From positions 403,931 through 413,484 of the forward strand of contig NZ_ML142849.1 in NCBI RefSeq assembly GCF_004138495.1: a DNA stretch of 9,554 nt. The letters run 5' to 3'. The stretch comes from Phytoactinopolyspora endophytica (GTDB lineage Bacteria > Actinomycetota > Actinomycetes > Jiangellales > Jiangellaceae). The position numbers and the translations under genes were made by a program. Positions 6,540 through 9,554 of this stretch are shown here, in pieces. Numbering within the stretch: the first letter of the stretch is position 1; the number at the start of each line of letters is the position of its first letter. The notes below the pieces were generated by a model. That model was not told where the DNA came from, did not search any database, and worked only from the letters and a program-made list of their open reading frames with translations.

Positions 6540-7856
6540 GTGGAGATCAACCTCGCAGACGACCCGGCCCCGCCTCCGCCACCCAAGCCAACCCTCGAAG
6601 AGGCGGTCAAGAGCAACGACACACCCCGCGCAGAACCCGCTCGCCCGATCACCAGCTCTCGTGCCGACCTGAGGCACCGGCTGAACTCCGCGACAGGCGA
6701 TGATGACGTGCCGCTCGCCGCGGTCGACATGGACTCCTGGGACGCAAACGCCGACGAGCTGGTACACCGGGCGGCCGGCAAGCCGATCCGGATCGTGAGC
6801 GCCGCCATCCGAAACCGCACCCTGATCCGTCAGCTGCTCGCCCGGGACGGCTTCGCCGGCGTGCTGGCGTACTCGCTACGCGAGGCGATCTGGCTGGTCG
6901 GCACCGGCATCTGCGACGACGCCGTGGTGGCGTATCCCAGTGCGGACCGCCGGGCGCTGTCCCGGCTCGTCGGCGAGGAGCACCTGGCAGGCCGGATCAC
7001 CATCATGGTCGACGACATCGCCCAGCTCGACCTCGTCGACGCCGTCGCACCACCGGAGGCCCGCGCCGAGCTACGCGTCTGCCTCGACCTCGACTGCTCC
7101 TGGCAGGCGCTGCGAGGGCGGCTGAGGCTCGGCCCGTTGCGCTCGCCGCTGCGGACGCCCAAGGAGATGGCACGGCTCGCTCAAGCCGTCGTCTCCCGGC
7201 CCGGCTTCAAGCTCGTCGGGATCCAGGCATTCGAGGCACACGTCGCCGAGGCACACGACCACTCGCCTCAGGGTCGACTGCGCGAGTTCCTACGCCGTTC
7301 CATGCGTAAACGCGCAGATCAGGACCTCGCCTCTCGGCGGGCCTCGGTTGTCGACGCGGTCCGCGACATCTGCGACCTGGAGTTCGTCAGCGCCGGCGGG
7401 ACCGGTTCCATCAGCTCCACCGCCGCCGAGGCGGCGGTGACCGAAGTCGCCGCAGGCTCCGGTCTGCTCGGACCGGCGTTGCTGGACCGGGCCACGGAGT
7501 TCACGGCGCTCCCGGCGGCGTTCTTCGCGTTGCCCGTCGTCCGCCGGCCGCGGAACGGCGTCGTCACCGTCGCAGGCGGTGGTTACATCGCCAGCGGCGT
7601 GGCAGGCAAGGATCGGCTTCCGGTGCCGTGGCTGCCGGAAGGGCTCCGTCTGGGCAAGTCTGAGGGCGCTGGGCAGACGCAGACTCCGCTGCACGGGCCG
7701 ACCGCTGAGGGACTGGCCCTCGGCGACCTGGTGTGGTTCCGGCACGCCAAGGCCGGCGAGCTGGCCGAACGATTCGACAGCTACCACCTCGTGCGCGGGG
7801 AGCGCCACGTGGACACCGCACTGACCTATCGCGGTGACGGCAAGACATTCCTTTAG
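6540..7856 (+). CDS. Amino acid deaminase/aldolase homologue (alanine racemase-fold), PLP lysine missing
   Basis: A 438-residue member of the fold-type III PLP family that holds D-serine dehydratase and D-threonine aldolase relatives. The barrel starts PLAAVDMDSWDANADELV (about 58-75), followed by GKPIRIVSAAIRNR, where the family as I know it reads GKPIRVASKSVR; Ala88 occupies the place of the Schiff-base Lys. Other family blocks are kept: MVDDIAQLDLVDAV, FVSAGGTGSISSTAAEAAVT (phosphate-binding region), GGGYIASG and the C-terminal VWFRHAKAGELAERFD. The N-terminus carries about 40 extra residues with a Pro run (PAPPPPPKP). GTG 6540 is the only start, as TAA at 6528 is in frame. TAAGCA lies 6 nt before it. 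Without the lysine it may be inactive on amino acids, or have another role. Substrate unknown. Confidence 0.88.
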   Translation: MEINLADDPAPPPPPKPTLEEAVKSNDTPRAEPARPITSSRADLRHRLNSATGDDDVPLAAVDMDSWDANADELVHRAAGKPIRIVSAAIRNRTLIRQLLARDGFAGVLAYSLREAIWLVGTGICDDAVVAYPSADRRALSRLVGEEHLAGRITIMVDDIAQLDLVDAVAPPEARAELRVCLDLDCSWQALRGRLRLGPLRSPLRTPKEMARLAQAVVSRPGFKLVGIQAFEAHVAEAHDHSPQGRLREFLRRSMRKRADQDLASRRASVVDAVRDICDLEFVSAGGTGSISSTAAEAAVTEVAAGSGLLGPALLDRATEFTALPAAFFALPVVRRPRNGVVTVAGGGYIASGVAGKDRLPVPWLPEGLRLGKSEGAGQTQTPLHGPTAEGLALGDLVWFRHAKAGELAERFDSYHLVRGERHVDTALTYRGDGKTFL

Positions 7857-7983
7857 CGGGCCGCGGGGGTGGAAAGGGATCGCCAGGCTCAAGCCCAACC
7901 GGGCCACAGACCGACCGAACTTGGCCTGCCCAGCGCAACCCGCCGCCTCGCGATCCCTTTCCACACCCGCGCGGCCCGCTAAA
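7852..7983. repeat. Long imperfect inverted repeat overlapping the deaminase stop codon
   Basis: Arm 7852-7888 (begins TTTAGCGGGCCGCG) pairs with 7945-7983 (ends CGCGGCCCGCTAAA). Over about 37 bp there are two mismatches, one being C7884/C7949, and one 2-nt bulge. The 56-nt loop holds a further GGCCA (7902-7906)/TGGCC (7922-7926) pair. The first arm includes the TAG stop of the deaminase homologue. It may be a strong terminator or a small hairpin element; no target-site duplication is seen at its ends. Confidence 0.8.
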
Positions 7984-8000
7984 CGTCGCGAGACGAAACA

Positions 8001-8021
8001 GGCTCTTCGCAGTTGAGGGTG
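8001..8021 (+). mobile_element. Possible left terminal inverted repeat of an ISL3-family element
   Basis: The stretch starting GGCTCTTCGCAGTTGAGGGT, about 50 nt before the transposase remnant, resembles the ends I recall for actinobacterial ISL3 elements. No matching right end is seen between 8340 and 8468. The assignment rests on memory of the family and on position only. Confidence 0.3.
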
Positions 8022-8071
8022 TAGCGACCGCTGGCGCGTCGGTCCCGGGGTAGACGTCGAGGTCTCCCGAG

Positions 8072-8339
8072 TACGTAACCGTGATCATCGACCTGACCGG
8101 GATCCGTGACGGAACCGGCCCAGCACGGCTGCTCGACATGGTCGAGGGCCGCTCCAAGCAGGCGTTCAAGACCTGGCTCGCCGAGCGCCCCGACGCATGG
8201 CGCGACCAGGTGGAGGTGGTCGCGATGGACGGGTTCACCGGCTTCAAGACCGCCACCGCCGAAGAACTGCCCGACGCGGTCGCGGTCATCGCCAGGTCCC
8301 TGCTCGAGACCCGGAGGCTTCAGGCCAGTTCTGTCACCG
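8072..8339 (+). pseudogene. ISL3-family transposase remnant, internally deleted and frameshifted
   Basis: Residues YVTVIIDLTGIRDG, GPARLLDMVEGRSKQAFKTW and VVAMDGFTGFKT match the central DDE domain of ISL3 transposases, including the second catalytic Asp in AMDGF. After EELPDAVAV the family continues with MDPFHVVRLAG, but here the sequence jumps to IARSLLET, which belongs to the extreme C-terminus (NYIARSLLETGGFRP in the family). A base inserted in the C-run at 8309-8312 then shifts the frame; GGFRPVLSP continues in another frame (8313-8339). The N-terminal third, with the first Asp, is absent, and an in-frame TAG lies at 8051. The remnant is therefore non-functional, keeping roughly 85 of about 400 residues. 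It marks a past insertion between the deaminase and acetyltransferase genes. Confidence 0.8.
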
Positions 8340-8434
8340 GAGTCCGTGCCCGCGATGGGGTGGGTCGAACACGGGAACCCACCGAGGAGCAGCTTGAGGC
8401 GGCGCTCGACGTGGACATATAACGAGTCGCTGAT

Positions 8435-8453
8435 CCGGACGCGCATCGTCCGG
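8435..8453. promoter_or_regulatory. Perfect hairpin upstream of the GNAT gene
   Basis: CCGGACG (8435-8441) and CGTCCGG (8447-8453) form a perfect 7-bp stem with loop CGCAT, followed at once by the dyad CGGTAACCG (8451-8459). It ends about 10 nt before the candidate -10 box of the acetyltransferase gene, so it could be an operator or the end of an upstream transcript. Confidence 0.35.
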
Positions 8454-8462
8454 TAACCGTTC

Positions 8463-8468
8463 TACGCT
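8463..8468 (+). promoter_or_regulatory. Candidate -10 box deciding the GNAT start
   Basis: TACGCT fits TANNNT and lies 6 nt before the ATG at 8475. If used, transcription would start on that ATG and exclude the alternative ATG at 8469. No Shine-Dalgarno sequence or clear -35 hexamer is present. Confidence 0.35.
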
Positions 8469-8474
8469 ATGTCC

Positions 8475-9080
8475 ATGAGTACCGACACGAGCACCGACGC
8501 GACGTTGGAGGTCAGCCCTCTGATTGCCGAGACCTGGCCGGCGTTCGACGCCCTCGTGCAGCGACACAATGGGATCTTTGGCGGCTGCTGGTGCATCTGG
8601 TTCCATCCCGACGGCCCCGAGCGCGGGCAGGGGGCCGAGGCCAACCGGGAGCTGAAGAAGCGGTACGTCGAGGCTGGCGCAGCCCACGCGGCGCTGGTGA
8701 TGGACGGCGAAGTGGCCATCGCGTGGGCGGAGTACGGCACGCCGACCGAGCTGCCCACCATCTACCATCGCAAGCAGTACGACGCCGAGAAGGACCGCGA
8801 CCCCGACTACCGGATCACCTGTGTCTTCGTTGACCGGAGGTACCGCCGCCGGGGCATCACCGAGATCGCGATCCGGGGTGCCCTCGACCTGATCGCGCAG
8901 GCCGGTGGCGGCGTGGTCGAAGCCTATCCGCACGACCTGACGCACCAGACGAAGAAGATGTCATCGTCGTTCCTCTACAACGGTACCCGCCGGCTCTACG
9001 AACGACTCGGCTTCAGGTACGTCCGGCCCAAGGGGTTGAAGAACTGCGTGATGTCGATCGAGGTGCCTGCGCAACCGTGA
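8475..9080 (+). CDS. GNAT-family N-acetyltransferase
   Basis: Expected to move an acetyl group from acetyl-CoA to an amine of a small molecule or protein; the acceptor is unknown. The 201-residue protein has the N-terminal signature GGCWCIWFH (36-44), typical of a GNAT subfamily with a Cys-rich GGCWC block, a central strand ALVMDGEVAIAWAEYG, and the acetyl-CoA pyrophosphate loop RRYRRRGIT (about 121-129) after strand ITCVFVD. The VEAYPHD segment and the C-terminal RLYERLGFRYV block complete the fold. ATG 8475 was chosen for the TACGCT box 6 nt upstream; ATG 8469 would add two residues. Its upstream neighbour is a dead transposase, and a terminator-like hairpin follows, so it is probably monocistronic. 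Confidence 0.9.
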   Translation: MSTDTSTDATLEVSPLIAETWPAFDALVQRHNGIFGGCWCIWFHPDGPERGQGAEANRELKKRYVEAGAAHAALVMDGEVAIAWAEYGTPTELPTIYHRKQYDAEKDRDPDYRITCVFVDRRYRRRGITEIAIRGALDLIAQAGGGVVEAYPHDLTHQTKKMSSSFLYNGTRRLYERLGFRYVRPKGLKNCVMSIEVPAQP

Positions 9081-9111
9081 CACAGTTGCCCTTCCGAGGC
9101 GATCGTCAGAT

Positions 9112-9158
9112 CACACCCGCCGAGGGCGATGACTCCACGCGGCGGCGTGTGTCTTTGT
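9112..9158 (+). terminator. Terminator-like hairpin after the GNAT gene
   Basis: CACACCCGCCG (9112-9122) pairs with CGGCGGCGTGTG (9140-9151) over 11 bp with one bulged base and a 17-nt loop, followed by TCTTTGT. It starts 31 nt after the GNAT stop. Apart from this and the -10 box at 9347, I see nothing convincing in the 279-bp interval 9081-9359. Confidence 0.5.
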
Positions 9159-9346
9159 GGCATGAGCGAGCCCACGGTTCGCCGTGCCGCCACGCCACGG
9201 GGGCCTCTTCGAGCAGGCGGGCTTCACCTCATCCGGAGCATGGGCCAACATCGTTCCGTGATGCGCAAGACGGTCCCTCGACCCGCGCGACCAGCACGAA
9301 GGCGAGGGCGAAGCGATGAGCACGACCGCCGCGGCTGAATCACAGA

Positions 9347-9352
9347 TAGGAT
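9347..9352 (+). promoter_or_regulatory. Candidate -10 box for the pterin dehydratase-like gene
   Basis: TAGGAT fits TANNNT and ends 7 nt before the ATG at 9360, as in a leaderless transcript. The same bases include AGGA, 8 nt before the ATG, which could instead act as a Shine-Dalgarno sequence, so the two readings compete. Confidence 0.35.
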
Positions 9353-9359
9353 CCCGAAC

Positions 9360-9554
9360 ATGGACATGCTGAAGGGTGACGAGATCGCCGAGGCCCAGCT
9401 GACCGACTGGCGCAAGCTGGCCCAGGGACTGCATGCCCGCTATCTGGTCGCCGACTTCGGCGCCGGCACACGGTTCGTCGCCGCGGTGGGCGAGGCAGGC
9501 GACGAGCTCGGACACCACCCGCGCGTGTCGCTCGGCAATGGGTACGTCGACCTC
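9360..9554 (+). CDS. Pterin-4a-carbinolamine dehydratase-like protein, cut off by right edge
   Basis: The family dehydrates 4a-hydroxytetrahydrobiopterin (EC 4.2.1.96) to recycle pterin cofactor; in actinobacteria members often have unproven roles. The 65 visible residues start MDMLKGDEIAEAQLTDW and continue with LHARYLVADFGAGTRFVAAV and GDELGHHPRVSLGNGYVDL. The W, the aromatic/acidic DF strand, the helix before HHP and the HHP motif with its catalytic-type histidines are in family order. The remaining C-terminal part, which should hold a further conserved His/Asp region, lies beyond position 9554. ATG 9360 is used; ATG 9366 is also in frame. It stands downstream of the GNAT gene but after a terminator-like hairpin. 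Confidence 0.8.
   Translation, partial: MDMLKGDEIAEAQLTDWRKLAQGLHARYLVADFGAGTRFVAAVGEAGDELGHHPRVSLGNGYVDL

Noticed and set aside
8334..8945. Minus-strand open frame of 203 codons
   Set aside because: It is antisense to the GNAT gene, whose acetyl-CoA loop and family blocks are clear.
9166..9261. Frame reading GGLFEQAGFTSSGAWANIVP before a TGA, slightly protein-like
   Set aside because: A short fragment without start codon or recognisable family; at most a worn remnant.
9316..9369. Short plus-strand ORF starting MSTTAAESQIGS and overlapping the pterin dehydratase-like start
   Set aside because: Seventeen codons, no family support; GGGCGAAG upstream is a poor argument alone, though a leader peptide cannot be fully excluded.

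Overview
The window looks like chromosomal DNA of a high-GC Gram-positive bacterium (Actinomycetota). It is strongly GC-rich, reading frames show G/C third positions, GTG starts occur, and the gene set is typical of actinomycete core chromosome: SPFH/NfeD pair, ABC ATPase next to serB with tandem ACT domains, SixA-like phosphatase, and an actinobacterial-type amino acid deaminase/aldolase. The genus cannot be named from this stretch.

Left part (1-3489, all minus strand). In order of transcription these are a stand-alone ABC ATPase (3489-2704), a short NfeD-type membrane protein (2543-2076), an SPFH/band-7 membrane scaffold protein (1845-631) ending at a good stem-loop (587-613), and a TrmH/SpoU-type RNA methyltransferase whose C-terminal catalytic half lies beyond the left edge. 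NfeD and SPFH proteins form a known functional pair, though here 230 bp and a candidate internal promoter separate them.

Middle (3490-6294). A divergent intergenic region leads on the plus strand into a conserved-looking protein of unknown function and, 14 bp later, serB (phosphoserine phosphatase, last step of serine synthesis). serB converges on a minus-strand SixA-like histidine phosphatase; between them lies a 20-bp near-perfect inverted repeat that probably terminates both.

Right part (6295-9554). A 245-bp region carries two tandem copies of a GC-rich hairpin repeat, then a plus-strand PLP-type amino acid deaminase/aldolase homologue that lacks the lysine expected to bind PLP. A long imperfect inverted repeat overlaps its stop codon. 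Next comes a decayed, internally deleted and frameshifted ISL3-family transposase remnant, a GNAT acetyltransferase with a candidate terminator, and the first 65 codons of a pterin-4a-carbinolamine dehydratase-like protein running off the right edge. The 9081-9359 interval holds only the terminator, a candidate promoter and no convincing gene.

I found no defence system, phage or biosynthetic cluster. The points of most interest are the lysine-less deaminase, the repeated TANNNT box 6-8 nt before start codons (a leaderless-mRNA pattern), the transposase scar, and the several strong inverted repeats.
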